Positions 31,094-45,200 of a DNA stretch of 64,000 nt are shown here, piece after piece. Below the pieces are notes generated by a model, which was given only the letters and a program-made list of their open reading frames with translations, was not told the DNA's origin and made no database searches. The stretch comes from Acanthosepion esculentum (lineage: Eukaryota > Mollusca > Cephalopoda > Sepiida > Sepiidae). The translations under genes were made by a program, and so were the position numbers. The first letter of the stretch is position 1; the number at the start of each line of letters is the position of its first letter. The DNA is taken from contig OZ038480.1 in NCBI GenBank assembly GCA_964036315.1, positions 7,223,703 through 7,287,702 of the forward strand, read 5' to 3'.

Positions 31094-34000
31094 AATGTGT
31101 CAGAATTAACCTGTAGAAAAAGACAATATGTATTAAGGAAAAAGACAATAGGAAAACTGTTGTTTTAGCCAACATATTTTGTCCACATTGAATTCAATTC
31201 TTAAGTAAGTTACCTCCCCTACATTATAACCTTTACAATGATGAAACATTTCAAAAATCACTGTTTGTGACTTGCACCTGACTGGAATTGTTAACTGTTT
31301 AACGACAAAGACAAAAATCTACTTCTGACAAACAACTAATTGTCCCAGACATTATAACCCTGAAGATGTTATTGCGAATATAACAAAAGTACTCAGAAAA
31401 ATAAAATGAATGCAACCATGTTACCTTTCTTGCACTCTTTAATCATGAAACAACAGCTTATACGTGATTATGAAAGGATCTTATTAAAAATAAACACAAC
31501 ATAACATGTATAAATTGTTTAATCAGACACACTTAAAATAAAAATATGCTGCCAATATATATATGTATGTGTGTGTGTGTGTATATAGATATATATGTGT
31601 GTAAGCAAATATGTGGATGTAGATCCGACGGTATGATGAAAAATATGGAAAAGACAAAACAAAATCCGAATATGCAAGTTTACTGTTTTAATGTTGTTTT
31701 ACTGTCGACGTCAGACAATTCGGTCTAGTAGACCATCTTCAGGACATGGTTATTAGAAACATACTTAGGCTTGTTGACTTAAATATTGTCTAATCCTAAG
31801 TATGTTTCTAATAACCATGTCCTGAAGATGGTCTACTAGACCGAAACGTCTGACGTCGACAGTAAAACAACATTAAAACAGTAAACTTGCATATTCGGAT
31901 TTTGTTTTGTCTTTTCCATATTTTTCATCATATATATGTGTGTGTGTGTGTGTGTATAGGTACCTCTACCAATTTGGTATACACAAGTTTAAAATGAATG
32001 TTTTTTTTAAATGAAAATGTTTTCATTTTATCTTTAAATGAAAATTAAAAGATTAAAAATTTACTATTTCCAGTAAGCAAAATACTCTGTGGTGTATTTC
32101 AAACAGAAATTATATTCATTGAAATCAATTTTTATTTTCAGTGAAATAGATAAAATCAAAAATTTTGAGACATTTGTAAACAGAAGTTAATTCTCAGTTT
32201 TAAAAATCTTTCAAAAATAAAATATATGTTTCTGAAATGCTATTTGAGGAAATTAGCAAATTCAAAGTAAAATTAATCTGATTTGAAACAAATATTACTT
32301 ACTTATAGTATAAAATGTTGTCTACAAGAATTTCTTAGCCACAAGATCTTGTTTTTCTGACATCTTAATTGATTTTTCAACTGCCTAACGCATTAAGTAT
32401 CGTAACACAGAATTGATGATAGCAGACGATAAATTTTATGGGTTTTTTTTTTCATAAGGGGAGACAACCCTTAAAACACGTGAACTTTTAATGATAATGT
32501 CATGTATGAAGTGGCATACTTAGAAAAACTAGGGAGTTTAAACACACAAAAAAAATTAAAATTCTTTTTAAAAATATTTAGGTTAATAGATTGTAATAAA
32601 CTTTACATGATGAGTAAATATAGTTTTACTTAATAACAATATTTTCTCAAAGTTACACCACTGAAACTGAATTTTAAAACATTTAAAATCTTTATAAATT
32701 ATTCAAATCATCCTGGGTATGATGTTTAACTGCATCCGAGTCCTGGGCAAGATGATAAACTACATCCAACAGCAAGGCCTCTGATCAGGAGGTTTTGAGG
32801 AGCATGGAACCACCTCTTAATTGCTGGTGTTCCCAGGTCCACCCTGAACCGGGGTGGTAGCAACTGTTAGGGTCCCAGCTATGGGCAAATAGTTAACTCC
32901 CAAGGTGTGGCAACGTCCTGGGTATGACGATAAATTACATCCGCATCCTGGGTATGACGATAAACTACATCTGCGTCCTGGGTATGACGATAAACTACGT
33001 CCAACAGAAGGGCCTCTGATAATACATTTTTGGAAAATAATGTTGCCAGCGGTACAATTTTGGAAAAATATTACCCGGTATATTTTTTTTTTGAATGAAT
33101 TGTGTTGCCGGCTATACATATTTAAAAAAAATTACCAGCTATACATTTTTGGAAAAAATAATATTACCATCTATATGTTTTTTGAAAAAAATAATATTCC
33201 CAGCTATACATTTTGGGAAAATAATATTACCAACTATACGTTTTGGAAAAATAATATTACCAACTATACGTTTTGGAAAAATAATATTACCAACTATACG
33301 TTTTTGATAAAAATAATACTACTAGCTATACATTTTTGAGGAAAAAAGACGTTACCAGATATACATTCTTGAAAAAATATTACCAGAAATAAAAATTCTT
33401 TTTCGACATTAAATGAACCATTGAGGTTGATATGCCGTAAAACAAACCAAACCAAATTATTCAAATTTAAATTGTAAAAAAATGAAAACAAATCTTGTAA
33501 AAATCCATTTTTCATTGAAAATTTTTTTCTTCAACGAAATAGTCATTAATATATATATATATATATATATATATTAGTCATAAAAGTAGTTAAAAGTTTC
33601 TATAATTAAATAATGAGCTTTATTACATTTTTTATTTTTCAATTCAGAACAGATTTTCAGTCAGATGGGGTCCGATTTTGAAAAAAAATTTGGTGATTTA
33701 AATTCTTCAAAGAATTCTGCTTTTAACTAATATAGTCACCAAAATTCGTCATGTTGAATTTCTCAACTTTTCATAAAATTAAGTAAGGGGATAAAACATG
33801 TTAAAAAATATTTTTACCAAGATTTTTTATTAAAATTAATTTCATTTATTTGTGAATAATCCTGAAAATGCTATTAAAATCCAAAAACTTTTGCAAGAAT
33901 TTTAAAATAAATGTGTCTGTCACTGAAAAAAGAGGCTAAAACTTGCTGTGCTAAAAGTCAGTACATCCGATGATGCAAGAAATACAAGTTTTTAATCAAA

Positions 34001-34140
34001 ATTTTGAATATTCTAAAAAGGAGTAAAAAATTTAATAAAATATTCATAAATACTTCAATCTTTCCTCTTAATGACAAAGATTTTGATCATATAATTGTGT
34101 TTTCTTCATGGTATGCTGATCTTTTAACAATTTTGTGGAG

Positions 34141-34182
<42 letters not shown>

Positions 34183-34310
34183 GGATTATTTTATCATAAT
34201 CCTTTCATGAAAGGATTATGATAAGAATAAGCAGACATGTTTGTAATTTATTCAATCAGACATGCCTAAAAGAGAATTTGCTGCCTAAATACACACACAC
34301 ACACATACAT

Positions 34311-34366
<56 letters not shown>

Positions 34367-36787
34367 GTGACTCTAGGTCATCAATTTTTGTCAGGCTCAT
34401 TGGAATATTTAAAAAAATATACTATTGGTATAACTTAGATGCTAAAATGATTCCTGTACTCTAACTAAAATATATAATTTTTAAAAATCTCTAGCTAGAT
34501 ATGTTTTTAAAAAAACAAAAGAAAACACATGTATCTATCTTAAGTGTGTGTATGTATATATGTGTATGCGTTAGTCTATTTATGTATCTCACTGTCTGTG
34601 AATTTTACAATTATGATCAATATTGCTGACTGATATCATATTTCCTCAACACTACCCCTTGTCACACTCCTCACCCCAACTATTTAGTTGACAAGTTAAA
34701 GCTTTCTTTGATTTTCACCAACTTTAGGATGGGCTAAATTTAATTTGCCCTTTTTCAATTGATACATTGTGCTAAACAACCTCATACTGTACGGAATAAA
34801 TTATTTAAAATGGACATTTGAAAACAATAAGTTGAAATAAAAATGTGTTCTTTAAAAAACAGGGCATACATGTCATAAGAGATTTTTAAAAGATTATTTA
34901 TAAAATTAAAGTAAGAAATACATTGCCTATTAAATATCTACAGCTCAGATGGGCTCAGACCTATGTAACCCAACTAGCCACATTAATTTTATTTCATTAA
35001 TTTTTTTTCTTAATTTGTTTTTTTTTTTTCTTCTTTATTATGAACGATATCAACGAAATATATTTTGGTCTATATTTGGAAGTACAGAGTTAAAACAATT
35101 TTGGATCCAGCTGAAGTCAAGAATGAAAATGATGCACTATGAAAGATTTATTTTGCTTTGAAATAGATATACTTGAATGTTGGCTCACTTAGGCTGTGCT
35201 CGACAAGCCCGACTACCAGAGTCACCAGTAATATGTGTGTGTGTGTGTGTGTGTATGCATATGCTCCACCCATAATATTGAGCATTCTATATAAATATAG
35301 GAAATTTTAAAGAAAATAATTATGTATAATGTATAAAAGCACTTTATTTCAGAAATATGAAGGAGTCTTGCTACCCAATGACGTTCATGAGAATGTTGCT
35401 TAACAATGTCCTTTCAACCAAATCTATGGCTCTCTGCATAGAATAGAATTTGTATTTTATAGAGCTTCAAACAACTTTGTATCATGATAGTGGCCATACT
35501 GCGTAATCTTTTTCAATCTTGTGAATTTCTATAGCCAAGTAAACATGCTGCAGGCCACAAAAGAAAAATAATTTTTAGCAAAGGGTAAATTCTTCCATTG
35601 CTTATCATGTGACCATGATCGATATTTATAGCAAGAGGGGAAACTAATCCGGATGTCATTTTTCACAAGTTGTCAACTTGTTTTTAGTGCAGATGTCGAA
35701 AGATGCATCTTGCTTTTGAATGAAAGAAAATTGATCATCGGTTGGAATGTCATGTTGGTTGTGTGATGTGGTTGAAGTGACATCATGTGTTTGAAGATGC
35801 CTGATCGAATGAAGTTGGCAGAGAAGAAAAGCAGTGAGAGGCTGACATTAGGAAGACTGGGAATGGGGGTGCTGTTGCCCAGGTGGCCTTTCAAGGAGCA
35901 CTCAAAATAATTAGATAAAGTTTAAAGAAAGAACTTTTATTCTTTGTTCAAAATTTTTATCTCTCTCTTTCTCCCCCCAACAATTTTTTTCTGTCTTGGA
36001 GTTTCCAAACAAAAAGTTCTCTTTCTTTCTCTTTTCTTGCAAAAGGAATTCTGTTATGTAATTCTGTTGTTCTATTGTTAAGATGAAAAGATCACTGGCC
36101 AACAAGAAAGCAAAAAAAAAAAAATTTTTAAAATGGAAAAATCTAACAAGGAAACTGAATATATAAGACAAAACCTAAGACACTATTGCCCAAGGCAAGC
36201 TATATATATATATATATATATATAGTCGCCTGACGATTGCACTAGCATGAAACTAGTCGCCTGACGATTGCACTAGCATGAAACAGACTGTCGCCTCTAA
36301 GTGCTGACTTCCATGTCCACTTTTATATTTACACACGCTCTATCTCTGATATTGAGCACTTTACCCCATAAATATAGCACACTTTAAGACTATATTTCTG
36401 TATATATATATATATATATATATATGCAAGTTTCATTAAAAATGACTGACATGGTACTGTGGTTAAGTTTTTAATTTTAATGAACATGGCCACAATGTGC
36501 TGACCATGTTTGGAAAATAAAGCATTCCTATAACTCTAGATACATACATAAAACAATCCATAAATTCAGTTATAAGTAAAAATAAAATTCATCCTTGACA
36601 ATAGTTAAAAGGATATCCAAAAACACTCAGACATACAAAACATTTGAACAATTTTTATATAATTTACGTCCAGAAATGAAAAAAATCTTCATACATTGGA
36701 AATTAAATAAAAAAACTTTAACCACAGTACCTTGTCACTCATTTTTAATGAAACTTGCATAAAAGAGGGATTGTTGCTCAAATACAC

Positions 36788-36824
<37 letters not shown>

Positions 36825-39800
36825 CATAGGATGAAAAAGATTCTATAAACTCCCATAAACACTAATATATCCTCCACTGATCCCAGTAAAAAAAAAAAAA
36901 AATAAAATCAAACTAATTATATATTATACGAAATTTAATACAACCAACTTAGTCATTCATAACAACTCTTCTGTCAACTGGCATTTTACAAAAGACCAAC
37001 ATCACATATCAATTTAAATGTCTTTTTGGAGATTGTATCTCTGATAAAAGTGTTGATATGTATGTTGGTTTTAACAACCATATAATGACCATGATGAGAA
37101 GGCTAACATTTCACTTAAACGAGCATAGTTCAATTTCAGAACATTTAAATGAATTCACTCATATCCACATTCACAGTTTAGACCGATATTAGTTGAAAAT
37201 ACAACCGTACTCCAACAAGATAATAATAAGCAAAAAACTTAGTATTCTGTAAGCCCTTTATATAAGAGAATTGTAGCCAAAAATTAATAAAGTCAACTAT
37301 GAGTAGAGCAATAAAGTTCTTAAATGTTTATAGCAGCAAAGTTTTTAAAAATAATAAATTATAATTGTTAAAACACTACAATTAAAAATTCTTTTAAACA
37401 CATAACTATACTCCAAAAATCACATCAGCTACCCCCCTTGCATAGCGGTGTAAATATTTAAAATTTTACAGTGTTCATGCACACATAGCCATAGAAATTC
37501 AGCTCCTGAAGATGATATCGGATGAGATTGAAAGTACTTGGGAAAATAAAAATTATTTGAAAGAAAATTTTGGAATTTTTCTTGATCAATTTTCTACAGC
37601 TACCAAGAAATGAATCCCTAAACTTGAAAGGATGAAAATTAAAATAAATAGATATAATACATTTAAACTATTTAACAAAATATGCTTGAATGAAAATATG
37701 CTGCCTAAATATATAGTTTTTATTTAAAGAGGAATTATTAATGCATCTTTTCATGATTTCTTCTTGTTTTCATCTAAGGTAACAAATGTTTGCTTCCAGT
37801 ATGTAAAAGAAATATAGACAATTTTGGGAAGTAAAATTGAGAGAAATGCACATTCCTTAGTAAGTAGATTAATACAGTGATATTAAAATTTAAATTCTGG
37901 ATACCAAAGTTCAAAGTGCAAACAGACCTCAAAAATTGATTTGCAAGAAAGACTTTTGAAAAGGGCAATGAAGCAAAATTAGAATTAAAATTCAGTTAAT
38001 AATTATAATAGGTAAAATATAATAATAATAATACAAGGTGAAATGTCCTTGTCAGTCAAGTTATTGGAAATATATGTTCCGATTTAATTTTGGAAAAGAA
38101 AAACTTACCAATTTGTAGTAGCTCTTCAGAAATATCAGAATCACTTTCAAGTAACATCCTTGCCAAAAGGATAATATTTTGATTGGAGGAAAAAACCTGG
38201 CAAATAATGAAGTAAGATTAAAGAGAATTTATAGTACAATGTTTTTTATTACAGATCACAAACACACACGTCCACACTATGTCTGTAGACATTATCTCCA
38301 ATATTGAGCACTTTTCCTCAATAAATATAGCAAATTTTAAACTATATATATGTGTGTGTGTGTGTGTGTCTGATTGAATAAATTACAAACATTAACATAA
38401 TTATTTAATTGTAATATATAGAAAAATATTTGTGAATATAAAAGGATTATGATCAAAATAAGCAGACATAATGTTTGCAATTTATTCAATCAGACATGCC
38501 TAAAAGAGAATTTGCTGCCTAAATACACAAATATATATATATATATATATATATGATAAAATGAAGAACAAGTAGGAAGCATCTCAATCTAACATGTTTC
38601 ACTTTTATTAAAGCTTCCTCAGAGATCAAGATACAAATGAAAAAAAGCAAAGAGGCCGAGTACTGGTATCTTATAATTTTTTGTTAGTTCTTATTTGTCA
38701 GAAATGTTTAAACGCAATAGATAATATATAAATATGTGTGAGGAACATGTCTGTGTGCATATATATGAGAGAGTGCTGAAAAGTTTTCAGCCTGACTGGC
38801 TTCCTAAAAACTATCCAGATATTAACATTTTAAGAGGAAGAGCTGAGAACTTTTCAGCACCCACATCCATAAATTGATACATGTTTCATCTTAAATATAT
38901 GGATGTACAAAAGTGTAAAAAGTATTTGGACAACTATGCTTGTATTGCTTGTTATAGTCACAACATTTTTGGTCAACATACTCTCTGACCTTTTGGCGTA
39001 ATGGTTAGCAAGCTTGACTCACTAGAACAATTATGACTGAGTAGTGAGTTTGATCCTCACTGGGTGCCCCATACTTTCGGCCTTGTGCCACATCTAAGCT
39101 ACGCTTGGAAAATCATTACTCTCTGACCTTTTTCATTTTGTTAGCCATCATACTTGATAACACTTGGAATTTCAAACTGAACACTTTATTCGATCTACAG
39201 AGCGGGATTGTTCTCGTTTGAGCTATATTTAAGGGAGATAACTCAATAGACACAATTCTTTTTAACCATTGTGTCACTTGATTCTACTGATCCAGAGCGC
39301 GTTACTTTTCAACATTACTAAACCCATGGACTGAACTCACAAATGTCAGGGTATTGATATCTATATTTTAACCAATGCTTTAACTCATTAAGATTAACTA
39401 CTCTCTAATAGTAAGTGTGAAGGAATATTAAGAAGCTGTAGTCCAAGGAGAGACATTGAAACTAGATATACCAGATCAAATATAGAAAGTGCATTCCTTG
39501 CTAAAACTGCATCAATGGAATTTATATAATTCCTGGTCATGTTTTCTTCTGAGAAGAGTGCTTGTTCTGGTAACAACATCTCCAAAGAGTTAAACTGCTT
39601 TTGTATATTGTCCTGATGCTGTATGGACTATAGATTCCTCTGAATCTTTCTCAGATGTACTCCTAATGTACAGTAGACAGACTATGGCAGATACCAAATG
39701 CTAATCTTCTCTTATTGGTATGTGTGTGTCTGTGTAGCCACTTGTAAGTTTGCTTTGGTGTTGGGGGTAGTGCATGATTTCTTTCTAGACACTGTATAGA

Positions 39801-42234
39801 TTTTTTTTTGGGTGGGGGGAAACTGATGTTCAGTAATTGCCCAGTGAATGTTAGCCTAATAATAATAATAATAGTAGTAATAGTAGTAATCATCTTTTTC
39901 ATCTCAAAACTTCTGATATAAATTATTGCCTGAATATTTCAATTTTAATGAAAAAGTTTTTTTGAATTGACCAGCAAGAATATATTTGCTGGTGTTCTTT
40001 TATTATGAAATATTGAACAAAGTAACTAATAATAACAAAACAAAAGTCATTGAAACAAAGCAAGTTCAGTTGACCAGTGATGACAATTCCAGAAAAGTTA
40101 TCATATATTTGAAATAAAAATATTTGCCTAAATTTCATAAAATGTTATTCCATTTGTAATTTTTAAAAATTGGATATTAGTACTCGATCACAATTTATAA
40201 AGAAAATATAAACTAAGCTTTTCAATACAATTTAAAAATCCTACGCCTTTCAAGGTTCGTGAATTAAGTTGGTGTTATGATTTTCTTAAAGAAAGGATTT
40301 TTACTTCTTCCCATCATCCTGTCTGATTGTTGTATACTATTTGATTGTCTCGTTTGAGCTTTTCAAGAAAGATAACTCCTTATATTTAACTAACTTTGAA
40401 AGGATGTTCTTTATATCCTTACATTTAAACAGACTATATTCACTGTACAAGCAGCTACCGAAAAAAAGGTCTTCTGTAAAATTTGACTGTAATTACTCAG
40501 AACTTGTATACCCTAATGGAGTTAAAAATTTAGACATAAAAAGAGATGTTTGCTTGTATTATTTAAATACTGCAATAAACAGCAAACTGCTATGCATAGC
40601 CTAAAACAATGGTGTCAAATTCTTGGACATTGTAATCTAAAGGACATTTTAAAACTACAAGAAGTTTTAAAAGGTATGAAAATTACGGAAAAATCTAATC
40701 TGTGAAATGTGTATGCAAGGCAAATTGGTAGAATATAAAAATAAATTACTTGATAAATGGGCTACTAAAATATTAGACTTCATTTATTGTGATCTTGCTG
40801 GCTTGATTGAGTGGATATCTTTGAGTGGTTTCAAATATACACTTTGTTTTGTTGATGACTATTCTGGTCTAATCATGATTTATTTTCTTAAATGAAAAGT
40901 TGATATGTTTCTTGCCACAAAGAAATATCTGGCAGACATCACTGCCAGATATCACTTTGTATGGCTCTGTAAAATGCCTAAGAAGTGATAATGGCACACA
41001 ATTTATTTATGAAAATTTTGAAGCACTTCTGATCAATAATCATATAAAGCATGAAAAATCAGTTACATCAATTACAATCTCCACTTCAGTAAGATCTTGG
41101 CGATCCATATTAATGGGAAGATATCTACTAATTGAATCAAAACTCCCTTATGGTTACACGCTATTATGACAGCTGCATAGATAAGAAATAGGTGTTATAG
41201 TCAAGGAACTGGAAGAATTACCTTTGAAATGCTTATGGGTCACAAACCTAACCTTGGTAATATGCATATTTTTGGCACAGTCTTTTATGCCTATGTTCAA
41301 GGTAGAAAGAAATTGAACACTAAATGTGAAAAAGCAATTTTCATAGGCCACAATGAGTCCTGCTTATCTAACACATATGCCACAAACTAAAAGGGTCAGT
41401 GTGTAAAATTTACTGAAAATGTTTAACTTCCTACTATATCTAACCATTCTTTACTTTTGGTTGAAAAAATGCAACATGATTTCCAAACAATTTGAAGAGA
41501 AATTCCTCAAGTGGAGAAAATCAAATTACAAAACCAGATAATCCAACCAACAATACGGAAAATAATCCCTGTGCAAAAACATCTGAAATGAGATACCCCT
41601 GCAGGTTACTTAAAAATGTCTGTACACTTAAACAATTATTTTGTTATAAATTTGGATGACGTAGTAAGTCCCATTATAGATGACTGCTGTTCTGTAAAAT
41701 ATATACTCAAGGCATACTGAAGTTATTATTTCAAATGACTCTATAAAATGGTGTGAGGTCATGGAAAATGAAATAAATTTTACTGCTCTTGTCCCCCTTT
41801 TTACCTGTTTTCCCTGTTTTTTTTCTCTCCCATTATTTCTTACCCACCTTTGTGATTAAAAAGTGTGTGTATATATTTCCAGTTATCTCCCTTATATTGA
41901 AATGCTTGTTTGACAAAAAATTCTATAGCTACAATGGATAAATTTAAAATTTTAAAATGATTATAACAGAGTGTGTTCACATGTGTTTTTTAAGAATCAC
42001 CATCACAACAAAATGCAGATTTTATCACAGTTACAATTAGTTTGTCTTTGTAATTCACCTTTGAGGATGATCTTGGAAAAAGATTGAAATTACTTGGGTA
42101 GGAAAAAACTACACTGCCTTGCTTGCTTAACATCAAGAAAATGATTAGAGAACCGGAAAGGATCAGTATAAAAATAAATAGACATAATACGTCTATATTT
42201 TTCAATGAAACATGTTTGAAGAAAGATATGCTGC

Positions 42235-42270
<36 letters not shown>

Positions 42271-45200
42271 AATATTAAAAAAGCAAAATAAAAAATATTG
42301 AAAACAAAAAAATAATGCTTTATAAAAAAAAGTTTTTGGAGATATTAAACAAAACAAAATCGAGGAAAATGCAAAAACAGTTGTAAATATTTATATCTGT
42401 ATCATGTTTATATTTACTCACCCCACAGAGTGGGGGTAAAAGGGAGGGAAATGAGTGCCCTCATCCATTTGATTGGGGGGGGGGTTCCAATCCTGTTAGG
42501 AATGACTACATAAACATTCAATTCCCCAAATTTATAGAGAAATCATACTTTATATTGGGATTTCTTCCTAACCAACAAAATAGTCTTGTCTTGGAGTCAC
42601 AACACAACAATCAATTGACTGTATCCCTTTTGTATGGTATCACCATTCTTACTTTCTGACCAGTTTTACCTTATTTACTTGCTTCATTTTTTCTTGCATA
42701 TAAATCTTTTGTTTAGTATTATTTTATCCTATTGGTCTTTTTCTTTTTTGTTTTTCTTATTGTTTATTGGAAACATTGTCAGTTTCATTTGTCAGGCATT
42801 TTTGCCAATGACACTTGACCATGGCCAATTACTCTACACCCCATCTTGCTGAAAGACATGGCTTTAACATCTGAAGTAAACTGAGCACTTCTTTTTAGAG
42901 TAAGATGCCATGGTTCTTGGACACAATTATCATGGGCAATTCTTAAATCATTAATAAGCTGAGGACCTCTTATAGGATTTGAATCCTTTTTTCTGACCAC
43001 AATCATAAGATATGAATTAAAAGCACCGATATGATGTAGATTAATTCGCCATGGTAAAGTGCAATAAAATGGAAAATAAACAGAAGGAGCATGACAGTCC
43101 AACTATTAAGGCCTCATCTAATCATAACATTTTCTTTGGTGATGTGGACTGTTGTTGTGAAATTCAGTTGCATTGTTGGATACCAAGGCCTTTGGTATCA
43201 GTTTAATAAGAAAATCATTCATAAAAATTAGATTTTCCTATGAGGGACACAATTTCTGGTTAGCCAAAAAGGTAACCCACTCACATCAACATGTGCATGA
43301 TCCCTATGTACCTATATCCAAAGTTCTAGTGCCTTCGGCCTTAAGATTCCTTCTTTCTGCATATTTAGGACATCCCATCAGGTGAATATCCAGGCCACTA
43401 CACTTTAAGCCAGTAGTTCTCAAACTTTTTTTTCTCTGGGCTGCATTTTTGGAATTAAAATTTACTTGTGCCCCACCAAAGGGAAGTCCCAGTGAAAAAG
43501 GCACAAGCAGCCCTACGGCATAAAAATGCCCAGAGTGAGGGTTAAAGGAAGATAACCACAGATTCAAGGTCAGAACATTGTCATTGATAACTCTCTCCTC
43601 TAGTTTGCGGAGCCCAATTACTAAATACTTAAAGTTGATATAATGCAAAAATATCACTATGATAAAACCAGTCAATAATTATTTATAACTATTTATACTG
43701 GGACTCATGCAAGCGATTACAAGTGATCCATAATAATATTTTAAATTTTGCAAATCATATTTATTTTTGGCAGATGAATTTTTTGAAACCTGTTTCTAAA
43801 TCTTTGATTGTCTTTTAATCATTCCATCTCACCTGCTATCCTCTTCTACTGCACCCATGAGACACATCACACCGTTTGGGAACCACTGCTTTAAGCTTTT
43901 GACACTTATGTGGAACAGCATTGCCACAATGGATATCCCAATAGACATACTTTCTGATTTGTTTTAATTTTGATGGAAGATGGAGATTATTTTTTCTCAA
44001 TTTATGTTTAATTTTCTTAAACAGAATTTCTGAACTGAAACAATTATTGTAAACCTTTTTCTTTTCATTTGAAAAATGATTTTGCCTTGTATGAGAATTA
44101 TGCAATGTATTGAAAGCTAAGTGATCCATAAATAACAGATGATTTCCAATTCAGTGTATGAACTCAAGAACCTTTTGAACATTGTCATTATCATTGTCTC
44201 TGTTCTTTTAGAAACTTTAATCTTAGAATTGCATGAACATGAAGAATACATTTTCTTTTCACATACTCATCATCAAAATCAAATATCATGAGTTGGATAT
44301 TTTCGTATCATTATTTGCAAAGATGTGTGCACTTCCTTGTGAAGGTTAAACGTAAATTCTAACTGTCTGTGATCAGATTTTAATAAAATGACATGTCTTT
44401 CTTTCGCTTTTTCTCATATAAATTACACATAACTAAATCTATACATTTACAGTATAATGATGAAAAAATGATTCAGTTTACATCACAAATATATGTAAGA
44501 ATATGAATTGTTGTTATCGGCTAATTTGTTTAAAGGAAAAAAATAGGTTGTGATGCGAAATCAAACATTGTTGAAACTACAAGATTTTCAATTTGATTTA
44601 CAAGGGAAATAATTCTTAAAGCAAGTCCCTAGGAGTAATCTCCCACAGAAATTACTGGCATTTATATAAAATAGTGTGCATCTAATAATAATCTTTAATG
44701 ATTATTATAATCAGCAAATTCTGACAGTAGAGAAAAATAAAACTTATACGAAAATCAGTGTCACTGTTTATTTTTTTTGTTCGATTACACAAATATATAA
44801 AATTAAGTGAACTCTGCTCTGATTTGAATCTTCAAACCTGGAGGTAAATAAGTCAAGCAACATACAAATAAATCTGTGAACAACTGCTTTAATATTTGGG
44901 AAAAATTAGCTTTGAAATTTGGAATACTAACTTTGGCACTGTTAAGTTAATTTTTTTAATTGTTTCTAATTATTTCACTGATATCTGTTTTTTGTTTTCA
45001 AATAGTTTGAATGCTTTAAATTCAGCCACAATTTTATTTAACATGAAAAGTTTATAGAGAAGTTTTTAAAAGCTCTTTGACAAAACCTCTAGTGTAATAT
45101 TTTAATTTTTTTTGTAAAATATTTTTTTATTATACAAGGTAACCAAAAAAGTTCTGTCCGTTTTTAAAGGAAAAAAAGAAAATGCCTCACAGTATGTGTA

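Larger units (their letters stand above)
31632..31932. repeat. Near-perfect 138-bp palindrome
   Basis: Left arm 31632-31769 and right arm 31795-31932 are reverse complements with 2 mismatches seen by eye; the spacer is 25 bp. Each arm holds one hammerhead-like motif (see separate entries). Flanked by (GT)n/(TA)n on both sides. Confidence 0.95.

Noticed and set aside
38995..39085. Functional tRNA gene
   Set aside because: A and B boxes are present but the acceptor stem does not pair and a SINE body follows.
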